Below, piece by piece: positions 45,023-54,815 of a DNA stretch of 64,000 nucleotides. The notes under the pieces were generated by a model, which saw nothing but the letters and a program-made list of their open reading frames with translations, did not search any database and was not told the origin of the DNA. Location of the stretch: NCBI RefSeq assembly GCF_029360805.1, contig NZ_JARKNC010000010.1, positions 1 through 64,000 on the forward strand. Reading direction: 5' to 3'. The position numbers and the translations under genes were made by a program. The first letter of the stretch is position 1. Every line of letters begins with the position of its first letter. This DNA comes from Daejeonella sp. JGW-45 (lineage in GTDB: Bacteria; Bacteroidota; Bacteroidia; Sphingobacteriales; Sphingobacteriaceae).

Positions 45023-45358
45023 ATGAGGGAACCCCGCATCAGGATCTTGTTTACTGTGCTTTATGCCGGCGATGAATATACGATACAGACGTTTCCAGGC
45101 GAATACCGTGATCTCAAAACCCTGATAGAAGATAAACTCTATCCGGAGGATTTCGGCCAGTGTGGTGGTATGGGAAGATGCGCTACCTGTATGGTAGAGA
45201 TCAGTTCTCCGGATGGTTATAGCGGAGCATTAAGAAGAAACGAAGCTACAACTCTAAGCCGGATGTCTCCGAAGTCTGGAAATATAAGGCTTTCCTGTCA
45301 GGTGGAAATAGACTCGGAGCTCGCAAATACCCTGGTTAGCGTGCTGGAAACGATATAA
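45023..45358 (+). CDS. 2Fe-2S ferredoxin
   Basis: A 111-residue plant/adrenodoxin-like ferredoxin. Four cysteine ligands are visible: Cys47, Cys53, Cys56 (CGGMGRCATC) and Cys92 (RLSCQVE). It could pass electrons to an oxygenase or to the haemoglobin. It is transcribed divergently from the haemoglobin-Rrf2 pair across a 30-bp palindrome, which suggests joint regulation. Confidence 0.92.
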   Translation: MREPRIRILFTVLYAGDEYTIQTFPGEYRDLKTLIEDKLYPEDFGQCGGMGRCATCMVEISSPDGYSGALRRNEATTLSRMSPKSGNIRLSCQVEIDSELANTLVSVLETI

Positions 45359-45360
45359 AA

Positions 45361-45726
45361 TTAATCTGTCCGCCGGTGATGTTGTCTTACCAGGTCAAGC
45401 AAGTCTTCTATCAAAAATGGCTTGGAGATATAATTATCTGCTTTGCATTTTCTGGCAATTTCTGAAAGATCATTTACAGCAGAGATAAGGATAACCGGAA
45501 GATGCGATGTGCCCGGATTAGCCTTTATGTCCAGGCATAGCTGGTGTCCTTTCTGAATTCCAAGATTCTCATCAAGAAGGATGAGATGAGGATTAATATC
45601 CTCCAGGCTTTTTATAGGCTCGGCATCGAGAGAAGCAAGTACCTCATAATCTTCATTTTCGAGGATAAATCCTAAAAGTTCCAGAATATCATGATTATCT
45701 TCTATAACAACAATTTTCTTCTTCAT
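45361..45726 (-). CDS. single-domain response regulator
   Basis: A CheY-like receiver of 121 residues (VVIEDNHDILELLG; phosphoacceptor in LILLDENLG; VILISA; Lys in ISKPF). The phosphoacceptor loop has DENLGIQKG instead of the common DxxMPxxxG. No output domain and no adjacent kinase. It is convergent with the ferredoxin gene, two bases apart. Confidence 0.92.
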   Translation of the reverse strand: MKKKIVVIEDNHDILELLGFILENEDYEVLASLDAEPIKSLEDINPHLILLDENLGIQKGHQLCLDIKANPGTSHLPVILISAVNDLSEIARKCKADNYISKPFLIEDLLDLVRQHHRRTD

Positions 45727-45743
45727 CGGTGATTCTTAGAATA

Positions 45744-45773
45744 CAAATATAGACTTAGTTTATTAAGCTCAAA
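45744..45773 (-). promoter_or_regulatory. promoter of the response regulator at 45361
   Basis: On the minus strand TTTG (45770-45773), 18 bases, TATATTTG (45744-45751), one base short of the ideal N19 spacing. The gene starts 17 bases downstream of the -7 box. Confidence 0.65.
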
Positions 45774-45899
45774 TTAGCATTAATATAATCAATCAATAAC
45801 CACGTATTTATAACGGTTTTGAAGCACGCATTTTTTATAAGACGGAGTGCCTTTATTGGACGGAAAATAAAAAACATAATCTTCCTTGTAAGGAACTCC

Positions 45900-46703
45900 C
45901 TACTTAAGAGTGATAGTGTATGCCGCTCGTGTATTAGCGCTGAAAATTCCGAGTGCGCCGTTATCTATATTGGATTCAGGGTTAGACGGTGCCACGGGCG
46001 GACCGCCGTTCCCGTCGACCTGGCTTACAGCAAAGTAATATTTAAAAACATTTCTGTCGATACATTGCACCTCAAGATCTACTTTGTCCCCCCGTTCCAC
46101 GCCATCATCTAATGTGATAATATCGGAAGTTGGATTTCCATCACTGAACCGGTCTTCGTTTACCTGGTCGGCTTTCAAAACCCCGTTCAGGCGTACTATA
46201 AAACGATATTGATTTTGAATTCCCGGCGGATCTTTGTAATATACAGCAGGGTAGATGGAAGAATTTCCGAAAAAGGAAAGCTCCTTGAACGCAACCGAAT
46301 CAATCCTTACAGCAGCAGGCATGACCGAGCTTGCCTTATATGTTTTCCCGCCTGTTACAACCTCCAATGTATACCGGACACCGGGTATGCCGCGGAAACG
46401 CTGGCTTCTGTAAATGCCATCAGTTGACGCGTTAAAGGCAAAGGTTTGGTTATTGCTTGAATATACTGTTACCCGTGCGCCCTTAATGCCTTTAAAAGTA
46501 TTGGGCTGATCAAAAGCGATCGTCTGTGAAACTTTAACCGTGTGAACCTCTGGCTGGTCACTTATATTTCCCTCGATCACAACGAGAGGCGGGGCCGTGG
46601 ACAGGTCGGGTTCTATCACTTCTTCGCAGGAAGAAAAGCTAATAGCCAAACCTATCAGAACACTCTTTAATATAATTTTATATGACGGGATACCTGAAAT
46701 CAT
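45900..46703 (-). CDS. DUF4249 family lipoprotein
   Basis: The 267-residue product has a lipoprotein signal (LIGLAISFSSCEE) and the DUF4249 pattern: VVIEGNISDQPEVHTVKVSQT, an immunoglobulin-like domain, PGVRYTLEV, and a late QVDGNGGPPVAPSNPESNI segment. DUF4249 genes are typically paired with TonB receptors of the FecA/CirA type in Bacteroidota. This one begins two bases after its receptor gene ends, so the two form an operon. The protein may be an outer-membrane partner; the ligand is unknown. Confidence 0.9.
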   Translation of the reverse strand: MISGIPSYKIILKSVLIGLAISFSSCEEVIEPDLSTAPPLVVIEGNISDQPEVHTVKVSQTIAFDQPNTFKGIKGARVTVYSSNNQTFAFNASTDGIYRSQRFRGIPGVRYTLEVVTGGKTYKASSVMPAAVRIDSVAFKELSFFGNSSIYPAVYYKDPPGIQNQYRFIVRLNGVLKADQVNEDRFSDGNPTSDIITLDDGVERGDKVDLEVQCIDRNVFKYYFAVSQVDGNGGPPVAPSNPESNIDNGALGIFSANTRAAYTITLK

Positions 46704-46705
46704 AT

Positions 46706-49027
46706 TTAAAACTTAAAGTTCCATGTAATAGACGGAATTATACCAAATAACGTTGTTTTAACCGCCTGGGTTTGTGTCACGTCATCAGGATTGTCACGAA
46801 AATCAATAGAGTATGCATTCTTCTTATTGTAGATGTTGTAAAAACCCAGCGACCAGCTTGATTGTAATTTTTTTCCGGGTTTGGCCTCAAGCGTTGCTGC
46901 AAGATCAAGCCGGTGATAATCAGGCATCCGGTCAGAGTTTCGCTTTGAATAGTAAAAATATGTTTGATTGTTTATCTGATATTTTCCCGCCGGGAAAGTC
47001 ACCGCATTCCCGGTATTATAAACAAAGGTAGAAGAAAGAGTCCAGCGGGTCCCTGCTTTGTATATCCCAACCACCGATAGATCATGTGTACGGTCCTGCT
47101 TTGCAAAAAACCATCTTCCATCGTCAATGTCGTCAAATTGCCGTTCCGTTTTTGAAAGCGTATACCCAACCCATCCGTTGAGTTTTCCGAACCGTTTCTT
47201 AACAAAAAGCTCTATACCATAAGCCCTGCCTTTTCCATAAAGAAGGTCGGCCTCTACGTTCTGGTTTCCACGAAGGTCTGTCCCACTCCGGTATTCTATC
47301 TGATTCTGCATCGTTTTGTAATATAATTCTGCAGAAAACTCATACTTATCGTCCCTGAAATTCCTGAAGTAACCCCATGCAACCTGGTCGGCAATTTCAG
47401 GCTTCACATTATTACTGCTCATTATATATAGGTCCGTTGGCGATGCCGCAGTTGAATTAGACATCAAATGCAGATTTTGAGTATTCCGGGTGTAAGAGGC
47501 TTTTATTGACGATGTGGGGCCGAGTATGTAGCTGGCTGATAATCTCGGCTCAACGCGGAAATAGTTTTCTACAAGTTCACCCTGATGGTACGTCTTGCTA
47601 GCGGTTATTATTCCCTCGCTGTCGTAAGTGTTAAATATTCCCGGGCCTTTCAAAAAAAAGGAGCTGCCTCTGATACCGTATACAATATTAAAGTTTTCGT
47701 TAATTTCCCACTCATCAGAAACATACAAGGCGACTTCATTCCCCTTCCTCCTTTCGATAGTTTCTTCGTTTACGCTCGAACCGGCGTTTGAAGTGATGCT
47801 TCCGGGGGCTATTGTATGGCTGATCAAATCCAAACCAAAACGAAGATTATGACTATTGTTCAGGGAAAGTTGAAAGTCCTGTTTAAGATTGATGTCTCTG
47901 ATGGATGAGCTGACCTTAAAGTTATTTTCTTCGATAAAGTTCTCAATCACATAATTGTAATTGCTATAAATTAATGAAGTGTTTGAAAACAAACGGTTGC
48001 TGTACAGATGATTCCATCGGAGGGTTGCCGTTGCATTACCCCATCCGAATCCGAAGGTTTCGTTCAGACCCAGTTCGTCCCGGCCGAAATATCCTGACAG
48101 ATAAATAGTGTTCTTATTATCCAGCTGATAATTTGCTTTCGCATTCAGGTCATAAAAATACAGTGTGTTTTTCCGGACAGAAGTATCCTTTGCAAACGCC
48201 AGGAAAGCATCAGCATAGGTTCTCCGGCCGCTTACCATAAATGAGCTCCTGTCTTTTGCAATAGGGCCTTCGACTTTCAGCCGTGATGAAATTAGGCCGA
48301 TCCCACCTTCAGTAGTATATTCCTTTTTATTCCCGTCATTCATCCGGATATCGAGCACGGAAGAGAGTCTTCCGCCATATTGTGCCGGCATGCCGCCTTT
48401 AAAAACGCTGACGTCCTTTATCGCATCAGAGTTAAAGGTAGAAAAGAACCCCAGCAGGTGCGATGCATTGTAAACCGGAGCCTCGTCCAAAAGAATGAGA
48501 TTTTGATCTGCCGATCCGCCGCGGACATAAAAACCGCTGTTTCCTTCTCCGGCCGACTTGATGCCCGGAAGCAGCTGAAGCGTTTTAAGTACGTCCCGTT
48601 CACCGAAAAGCACCGGTACATTTCTGATTTCGGCCAGGTTAACTTTCGCTATGCCCATTTGGGCGCTTACCACGTTGTCATTTCTTTTTTCCGCGCTCAC
48701 AACTACTTCATCAATGCTGTTGTCGGGAAAGAGATTTAGATCTATCCGGGTATCTGAGCTGATCACAATGCTTCGAATCAATGTGCGGTAGCCTATATAG
48801 CTTACGCTCATTAGATATTTTCCGGGGCTTAATTTATAGGAGTAAAAGCCATAAGCATTAGTACTGGTGCCGTTCTGTATCTTCCCGCTGAACTTAATTG
48901 TAACCCCGATCAGGCTCTCACCTGAAAGAGAATCGGTCACAGTGCCATTTATGGTGAAACTATCCTGGGACCGGCTTACAGTTGTAAAGCCTAATAGGAA
49001 AATAATGAGAACAAAGGTATACTTCAA
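46706..49027 (-). CDS. TonB-dependent receptor (DUF4249-paired)
   Basis: The 773-residue outer-membrane receptor has a signal peptide, a carboxypeptidase-like regulatory domain (INGTVTDSLSGESLIGVTI; residues about 24-105), a plug (MGIAKVNLAEIRNVPVLFGE; GFYVRGGSADQNLILLDEAP) and a beta-barrel ending in WNFKF. The plug is of the type seen in receptors paired with DUF4249. The ligand cannot be deduced. Confidence 0.93.
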   Translation of the reverse strand: MKYTFVLIIFLLGFTTVSRSQDSFTINGTVTDSLSGESLIGVTIKFSGKIQNGTSTNAYGFYSYKLSPGKYLMSVSYIGYRTLIRSIVISSDTRIDLNLFPDNSIDEVVVSAEKRNDNVVSAQMGIAKVNLAEIRNVPVLFGERDVLKTLQLLPGIKSAGEGNSGFYVRGGSADQNLILLDEAPVYNASHLLGFFSTFNSDAIKDVSVFKGGMPAQYGGRLSSVLDIRMNDGNKKEYTTEGGIGLISSRLKVEGPIAKDRSSFMVSGRRTYADAFLAFAKDTSVRKNTLYFYDLNAKANYQLDNKNTIYLSGYFGRDELGLNETFGFGWGNATATLRWNHLYSNRLFSNTSLIYSNYNYVIENFIEENNFKVSSSIRDINLKQDFQLSLNNSHNLRFGLDLISHTIAPGSITSNAGSSVNEETIERRKGNEVALYVSDEWEINENFNIVYGIRGSSFFLKGPGIFNTYDSEGIITASKTYHQGELVENYFRVEPRLSASYILGPTSSIKASYTRNTQNLHLMSNSTAASPTDLYIMSSNNVKPEIADQVAWGYFRNFRDDKYEFSAELYYKTMQNQIEYRSGTDLRGNQNVEADLLYGKGRAYGIELFVKKRFGKLNGWVGYTLSKTERQFDDIDDGRWFFAKQDRTHDLSVVGIYKAGTRWTLSSTFVYNTGNAVTFPAGKYQINNQTYFYYSKRNSDRMPDYHRLDLAATLEAKPGKKLQSSWSLGFYNIYNKKNAYSIDFRDNPDDVTQTQAVKTTLFGIIPSITWNFKF

Positions 49028-49134
49028 AAGAACTTCTTGTTAAGGCTTGAATACAGATACGATTATCTCCACTTATTAAGTTGGGAAATACTATCCAATA
49101 AAAATTAAGAAGGTAAAAATACGTTTTTAAAGAT

Positions 49135-49332
49135 TTAATTTACCTTGTCAAAGTCATATTTGCCTTTGATGTGAAAGTTAAGGAACCTGCCTTTTGAGCC
49201 GGCAATTTTTAGCGATTTATATACTTCAGGGGGCACACCGCGATAATCATAGATCAGGCCGGAAACAAATTTAACCCGGAGGGTTAGACTCTCCTGGAAA
49301 TAATCAATTTTATCTATTACACTGGAAGGCAT
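49135..49332 (-). CDS. KTSC domain-containing protein
   Basis: A 65-residue protein that is one KTSC domain: PSSVIDKIDYF, LTLRVKFVSGLIYDYRGVP, then a lysine and serine-glycine region (SLKIAGSKGRFLNFHIKGKY). The domain is named after a lysyl-tRNA synthetase C-terminal region and its role in single-domain proteins is unknown. The gene stands between the TonB receptor and the divergent M49-like peptidase. Confidence 0.85.
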   Translation of the reverse strand: MPSSVIDKIDYFQESLTLRVKFVSGLIYDYRGVPPEVYKSLKIAGSKGRFLNFHIKGKYDFDKVN

Positions 49333-49433
49333 TTCATTGAATGAACTAAGGTTCCTGAAAAAATAATGCCAAACAGATCTTCGTGCATGTCACGTTAACA
49401 ATTCTTATATTTATTATCCTTAATATATTAAGC

Positions 49434-51092
49434 ATGACCAATAAGCTTCAAACAATTTTGCATATCGGACTGGTAATAGCAACTGTAGTTTCCTCCTGTA
49501 CAAATAGGAGTGGCGATCAGGAGACGGGCAAGGACAGCCTGCAGACATATGTCGCAGAGCGGCTTCCTATCTATGCTAAGGTGACGCTGACGACAGACAT
49601 TCAAAAGCTCACAGATAACCAGCGGCAAGTATTGCCGCTTCTCATCCGGGCGGCAGAGGTGATGGATGAGCTTTTCTGGCAACAAGCCTATCCGGCTCGG
49701 GATAGTTTGATGGAAACCATCAATGATGAAAAAACCAAAGAATTCGTTCTGATAAACTATGGTCCCTGGGACCGGCTTAACGGCAATAAACCTTTTGTTA
49801 ACGGAGTCGGCGCAAAACCGGCAGGTTCGGGCTTCTATCCCCCGGACATGTCCAAGAAAGAGTTTGAGAGTTCAGACGTAAAAGATAAAATGGGTTTATA
49901 TTCTATGGTAAGAAGGGATACGGCCGGCAAGCTCTATTCGGTACCTTATCATGTTTATTTTAAAGATAAGCTTAAAAAGGCGTCCGACTTGCTTAAGAGG
50001 GCGTCAGAACTTTCTGATGAGCCCCAGTTAAAAAAGTATCTGAGTCTGCGAGCGGAAGCCCTTGTTACCGACAATTATACCGCAAGTGACTATGCGTGGA
50101 TGGATATGAAGGAGAATGGTCTTGATATCATCATAGGCCCGATAGAGAATTATGAAGATGCTTTGTTCAATGCCCGGGCAGCATTCGAAAGTTATGTGCT
50201 TGTCAAGGATAAGGAATGGAGCAAGCGATTGGAGAAGTACGTATCAATGATGCCTGAACTCCAAAGAGGCCTGCCCGTAGACGCCAAATATAAAAATGAA
50301 ACCCCCGGCGCCGAATCCCAGCTCGCGGCGTTTGACGTGGTTTATTATGCCGGCGATGGAAATTCCGGAGGTAAAACCATTGCCGTCAATCTTCCCAACG
50401 ATGAAGAGATCCAGCAGAAAAAAGGTACGCGCAGGTCGCAGTTAAAGAATGCTATGAGAGCAAAGTTCGACAAGATCATGATTCCTATCGGCGAAGAATT
50501 GATAGATAAGGAACAGCAGAAGTACCTGAACTTTGATGCTTTCTTTACAAATGTAATGTTTCACGAAGTAGCTCACGGCCTGGGAATAAAATCGACTGTA
50601 AACGGTAAGGGTTATGTAAGGGAAGCGCTTCAGGAACAATCTTCATGGCTTGAAGAAGGAAAGGCCGACATTCTGGGGCTTTACATGGTAACCAGTATTC
50701 TTAAAAAGGGAGAGCTGGAGGGTGACATTAAAGATTATTATACCACATTTATGGCCGGTATTCTGCGTTCCGTGCGATTTGGTGCCAGCGCTTCCCATGG
50801 GAAAGCGAATATGCTATGCTTCAATTTCTTTAATGAAAATGGTGCATTTGAAAGAACCCCCGGGGGACGCTACAAGGTGAACTACGAAAAATTCGCTGTG
50901 GCCATGAACAGCCTTAGTAATAAGATATTAACCCTTCAGGGAAATGGTGATAAGGCGGGCGTTGAAAAGGTGCAGAATGAGATGGCCATTATTCATCCTG
51001 AATTAAAATCTGACCTCGATCGCCTGAGTAAAAAGGGCATACCAGTGGACGTTATTTTTGAACAGGGCATTGACGTCCTTAGGCTTAAGTAA
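49434..51092 (+). CDS. M49-like (dipeptidyl-peptidase III family) zinc hydrolase, lipoprotein
   Basis: The protein is a lipoprotein (LVIATVVSSCTNRSG) of about 552 residues. The metal site reads FHEVAHGLG with a downstream EEGKADILGLYMV. Classical DPP III uses HExxxH (HELLGH); this one has plain HExxH, about residue 394 of the open frame. The overall arrangement (helix, then EEGKAD ligand about 50 residues later) still fits M49. Peptide hydrolysis in the periplasm is likely. The frame opens at 49383; ATG 49434 begins the signal peptide. Confidence 0.82.
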   Translation: MTNKLQTILHIGLVIATVVSSCTNRSGDQETGKDSLQTYVAERLPIYAKVTLTTDIQKLTDNQRQVLPLLIRAAEVMDELFWQQAYPARDSLMETINDEKTKEFVLINYGPWDRLNGNKPFVNGVGAKPAGSGFYPPDMSKKEFESSDVKDKMGLYSMVRRDTAGKLYSVPYHVYFKDKLKKASDLLKRASELSDEPQLKKYLSLRAEALVTDNYTASDYAWMDMKENGLDIIIGPIENYEDALFNARAAFESYVLVKDKEWSKRLEKYVSMMPELQRGLPVDAKYKNETPGAESQLAAFDVVYYAGDGNSGGKTIAVNLPNDEEIQQKKGTRRSQLKNAMRAKFDKIMIPIGEELIDKEQQKYLNFDAFFTNVMFHEVAHGLGIKSTVNGKGYVREALQEQSSWLEEGKADILGLYMVTSILKKGELEGDIKDYYTTFMAGILRSVRFGASASHGKANMLCFNFFNENGAFERTPGGRYKVNYEKFAVAMNSLSNKILTLQGNGDKAGVEKVQNEMAIIHPELKSDLDRLSKKGIPVDVIFEQGIDVLRLK

Positions 51093-51120
51093 GCTTTTAA
51101 CCGATTATTTTAAAAGAGAA

Positions 51121-51522
51121 TTAAACAGCATTTACTAAACTAGACACAATTTCTTTTGAAATTGGTTTTCCGTAAAATTTGCGAATGCAGGGATGGTTTT
51201 CCAGCCGGTTCTTATCGCTCTCGTTGATCGACGAGCTGAACATAAAAATGGCATAGTTTGATCTGATATCTTCGGGAAGGAGTTCAAATGCCTCCACAAA
51301 CTGAAAGCCGTTCATAACCGGCATCTGAATGTCCAAAACAATAATCGTCATCGCGTCTGCAGGACCGGGAGCCGAATTTTTTATATGTTCGTATGCGTCT
51401 GTAGCCTGGGTGTAAGTTTTAATGCTTGAATAAGTTCCTGTATTCTGAATAATTTTCTCTCCGATAAAACAATCCAGCTGGCTGTCGTCGATAATGATAA
51501 AGTGGGGAAACGGAGCTGACAT
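51121..51522 (-). CDS. single-domain response regulator at the end of the signalling operon
   Basis: A 133-residue receiver (FIIIDDSQLD; phosphoacceptor in IIVLDIQMPVMNGFQFVEAF; Ser in MFSSS; Lys in YGKPIS). No output domain, so it acts by phosphotransfer or protein contact. It begins one base after the hybrid gene ends and is the last gene of the five-gene minus-strand run 57999-51121. It resembles the receiver at 27532. Confidence 0.92.
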   Translation of the reverse strand: MSAPFPHFIIIDDSQLDCFIGEKIIQNTGTYSSIKTYTQATDAYEHIKNSAPGPADAMTIIVLDIQMPVMNGFQFVEAFELLPEDIRSNYAIFMFSSSINESDKNRLENHPCIRKFYGKPISKEIVSSLVNAV

Positions 51523-51523
51523 T

Positions 51524-52615
51524 TCACTTGTTTTGAATAGTAACTTTAAAACTTGTACCCTTATTTATTTCTGAATCTACAGTTATTTTCCCATTCAGCT
51601 TCGTTACTGCTGCCTTAACATTGTATAACCCGAACCCCGAGCCAACTTCCTGTGAACTCGCACGGAAGAACATATTAAAAATATCCCCTACGTAATTTTT
51701 ATCAATACCGACCCCGTTATCGGTTATTTCTATTACAGCCTTCCCGTTTTCTACCAGTATCTTAAGCTCCACGAGCTTCTCCTTATTATCCCTTTTCTGG
51801 TACTTGAAAGCATTCGATAACAAATTGTTAAGGATCAGCTTAATTGAAACCTCATCGCCCCGGAATGTTTCTTTCTGCTCAATACTTGGTTTGAACTCCA
51901 CATCACTTACCAGGTAAGTAAAGTTAAATATTCTGGTCTGCTCTTTGACGATTTCATTGAAATCAATTTCTTTGATTTCAAGTTCACCGCGGTTCAGATT
52001 ATAATAATCATGAACGCTCTTAATGAAATCATCTAGATTACGCACCGAATCTTTCATCATCAAAAGCATTTTCCTTATTTCGGAGATGTCTTCTATATGC
52101 TGTGCGGCTTCGATAGCACCCAAAATACTGAGAAGCGGACCGCGCATATCATGTGTAACGCTGTATGAGAATTTGTCAAGCTCGTTGTAGGCTTTTTGTA
52201 ATTCCTCATTTTTTACTGCGAGCAGCGAATTGGATACATAGAATTTATTGGCCTCATTAATAGCGCCAAGTATATCTGCATCTTTCCACGGCTTTTTTAC
52301 ATACCTGAATACATTCCCCAGGTTTATAGAATCGATCACGGATTCTATATCGGCGTAACCGGTCAGCAGAATACGGATAGGTTTAGGATAACGGCTGCGG
52401 ATCTCCTCGAAAAACTGTACCCCGGTTTTGCCTGGCATCCTCTGATCGCAGAAAATAACACGGATGTCCGGGTGCGAATTCAGGTGTTCCATCGCATCTG
52501 TCGCGTTCACAGCGATCATAATATTATAGCTCATCCTGAACGAAGCCTTAAACCCGGTCAGGTTGTTTATCTCGTCATCAACATATAATATTTTTATTTT
52601 TTCTTGTTTCTCCAT
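51524..52615 (-). CDS. receiver-histidine kinase hybrid
   Basis: Residues 1-120 are an N-terminal receiver (ILYVDDEINN; phosphoacceptor Asp57 in IFCDQRMPG; LLTGYAD; VKKPW). A coiled-coil linker follows, then a HisKA region (FSYSVTHDMRGPLLS with His155) and a HATPase domain (N-box LNNLLSNAFKYQ, G1 ITDNGVGIDKNYV, G2 GSGFGLYNVK). There is no membrane segment, so it is a cytosolic relay kinase taking input through its receiver. It starts immediately after the 7TM kinase gene stop. Confidence 0.94.
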   Translation of the reverse strand: MEKQEKIKILYVDDEINNLTGFKASFRMSYNIMIAVNATDAMEHLNSHPDIRVIFCDQRMPGKTGVQFFEEIRSRYPKPIRILLTGYADIESVIDSINLGNVFRYVKKPWKDADILGAINEANKFYVSNSLLAVKNEELQKAYNELDKFSYSVTHDMRGPLLSILGAIEAAQHIEDISEIRKMLLMMKDSVRNLDDFIKSVHDYYNLNRGELEIKEIDFNEIVKEQTRIFNFTYLVSDVEFKPSIEQKETFRGDEVSIKLILNNLLSNAFKYQKRDNKEKLVELKILVENGKAVIEITDNGVGIDKNYVGDIFNMFFRASSQEVGSGFGLYNVKAAVTKLNGKITVDSEINKGTSFKVTIQNK

Positions 52616-54766
52616 TTACATCTCTTCTTCAACATTTTCATGAACTATTGGTAATTCCAGAATAAACTCTGAACCTTCACCCGGCGTACTGTTAATTTGA
52701 ATTTCACCCTGATGCCTCCTGATTGTATTGTAAGCAATTGACATTCCAAGACCGGTACCCTCTCCTACATCTTTAGTGGTGAAGAAGGGCTCAAATATCT
52801 TCTTCTTTGTAGCTTCATCCATTCCAATACCGTTATCCTCTATTTTGACATATACTTTCGTGTCACTATTGCTCGTCGTTATTCTCAGCACTCCGCCCTC
52901 CTCATCGCCAAATTTCTTATTTATTGCATAAATTCCATTCGACAGAATGTTCAGGAATACCTGGTTGAGTTTCCCGGGGTAGCATTCGATGAGGGGGATA
53001 TCCGCGTATATTTTCTCCAGTCTGATCTTGTTACTTAATAAATTATTAATGACAATAAGAGTCGAGTCTAATCCATCATTCAGGTCTGCTTTTTTAAGAT
53101 CGTCTTCATCCAGGCGCGAGAATACACGGAGACCCTTAACTATTTCGGACGTTCGCGAAGCTCCCTCCTTGATACCTTTTAAGAGCTGGTTAATTTCTAT
53201 TTTGAGATAGTCATAATCCAGTTCTTCTTTTTGCTCTTCGATCAGCCTTTGTTTCTCTTCAACAGGGAGATCTGAAAGGCCTATTTTTTCCATTTCCTGG
53301 ATAAAATCAATAAGAATATCTACATCCCGGTTAAGCGGAGTAATGTTCGAGGTTACAAAATTGATGGGGTTGTTTATCTCATGGGCAATACCTGCTGTCA
53401 GCTGGCCGAGAGATGCCATCTTCTCTGCTTCCACAAGCTGACCTTCCGCTTCCTTCAGATCGATAAGCGTTTGATTAAGCTCATTGTTTGCTTCGCTTAA
53501 TTCAAGGGTACGTTCATTAACTTTGGTTTCAAGTATTACATTTTGTTCCCGGATAATGCGTTCATTTTCTTTAAGAGCCTGTAAGGTTTGTTCCTGCGAG
53601 CGCTCCTTATCTCTTTTAAACGTATTTATCTTGTCGGCCAGCGCGAAGGCGAGTAAAACAACGTCGAGTGCAGTACCCAGTTCTTTCGTGTAGTTGGTGA
53701 AATCGTTATATGGTACAACCCCCAAATTTCGAAGGACAAAAAGCAGCAGGCCGGTAAAGAACAGCGAGAATGCAAGCAGGAACAGTTTCGCGGGCCGGTA
53801 ACCCTCCAGCGATAGCGTGATAGTCACCGTAAAAGTGACCAATACGGTAGAAACTGCCGCAAAATCTATTGCCCGGAAGCTAACCCTGTCATAACCCAGA
53901 AGTCTGAGAACTATGGCTGCAGAATATATCAGGATTGACAGGTAAATAAAACGATGCATCCTCGGAGAATTCTCCCTGGTCTGGAGGAAATTCATCATGA
54001 AGAGGTTGCCTGCAATGCCCGCGAGACCCGGAAATACTATAATGCCGAGATGATTAAGACCCGGATAATCGAACAGAATAAAGCGGTAGGTATAGCCGCT
54101 TAAGGTAATAGAACTGAGCCCGATAAATAAACTGTAAAAGACATAGTACAGGTAGCTCTTATCCTTCACAGAAAAATATATGAACGAATTATATATGATC
54201 ATTACCAGGATCAGACCCATAAAAAGCCCCCACGCCAGGTCGTTGGTGAGGAGGTTCTCGGCTGTAGTTTTCGGCGTGCCCAGGATTAGTGGCAGCACCA
54301 TCTGTTCGGAACTTCTAACCCGCAGAAAATAAGCTTCAGTGGTGCCTGGTCTTATGTACACATCAAAAAGAAAATTTTGATGCTTGTATTTTCGGTTTGC
54401 GAATTCGGTATCGTAGCTTAATTTCTGTACCAGCCCATCGTTCATCGCATAAAACTCGCAGGTGCTCAGCATAGGATATTCCAGTGCCAGGATAAGGTGT
54501 TCCTGCTCACTTTCATTCCTTATCGAGAATTTAAGCCAGAAATCCGAACTGCTTAGTTTTAGGTTGGGTATGCTTACGCCCTGGTCCACAAAGCTATCTG
54601 AGCTGCGAATATCATTAAGGGTCAATTTATTCGTGGGATCTTCCAGAATGGAAACGTGATCTCCGATAACAATATTTCCACCTTTAAAGACTACGGGTTC
54701 TTGTGCAAATATATCAGCCGAAAAAAATATAGGCAGTAAAAAGACTATAAACCAATACCTATTCAT
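52616..54766 (-). CDS. 7TM-DISM sensor histidine kinase
   Basis: The 716-residue kinase has a signal peptide, a 7TMR-DISMED2 extracellular sensor domain (about residues 30-165), seven membrane helices (about 175-385), a coiled coil, and a kinase core with His462 in [18 protein letters not shown]. The ATPase part has [19 protein letters not shown] and [17 protein letters not shown]2 domains are beta-sandwich, carbohydrate-binding-like modules, so a small extracytoplasmic ligand is expected. Its gene lies 49 bases after the ThiF-nitroreductase gene with no visible terminator between. Confidence 0.94.
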   Translation of the reverse strand: MNRYWFIVFLLPIFFSADIFAQEPVVFKGGNIVIGDHVSILEDPTNKLTLNDIRSSDSFVDQGVSIPNLKLSSSDFWLKFSIRNESEQEHLILALEYPMLSTCEFYAMNDGLVQKLSYDTEFANRKYKHQNFLFDVYIRPGTTEAYFLRVRSSEQMVLPLILGTPKTTAENLLTNDLAWGLFMGLILVMIIYNSFIYFSVKDKSYLYYVFYSLFIGLSSITLSGYTYRFILFDYPGLNHLGIIVFPGLAGIAGNLFMMNFLQTRENSPRMHRFIYLSILIYSAAIVLRLLGYDRVSFRAIDFAAVSTVLVTFTVTITLSLEGYRPAKLFLLAFSLFFTGLLLFVLRNLGVVPYNDFTNYTKELGTALDVVLLAFALADKINTFKRDKERSQEQTLQALKENERIIREQNVILETKVNERTLELSEANNELNQTLIDLKEAEGQLVEAEKMASLGQLTAGIAHEINNPINFVTSNITPLNRDVDILIDFIQEMEKIGLSDLPVEEKQRLIEEQKEELDYDYLKIEINQLLKGIKEGASRTSEIVKGLRVFSRLDEDDLKKADLNDGLDSTLIVINNLLSNKIRLEKIYADIPLIECYPGKLNQVFLNILSNGIYAINKKFGDEEGGVLRITTSNSDTKVYVKIEDNGIGMDEATKKKIFEPFFTTKDVGEGTGLGMSIAYNTIRRHQGEIQINSTPGEGSEFILELPIVHENVEEEM

Positions 54767-54815
54767 TTCTAACAGCTTCGGTCATTATGAGTGGTTCCAA
54801 TTTCCCTGTAATTTA

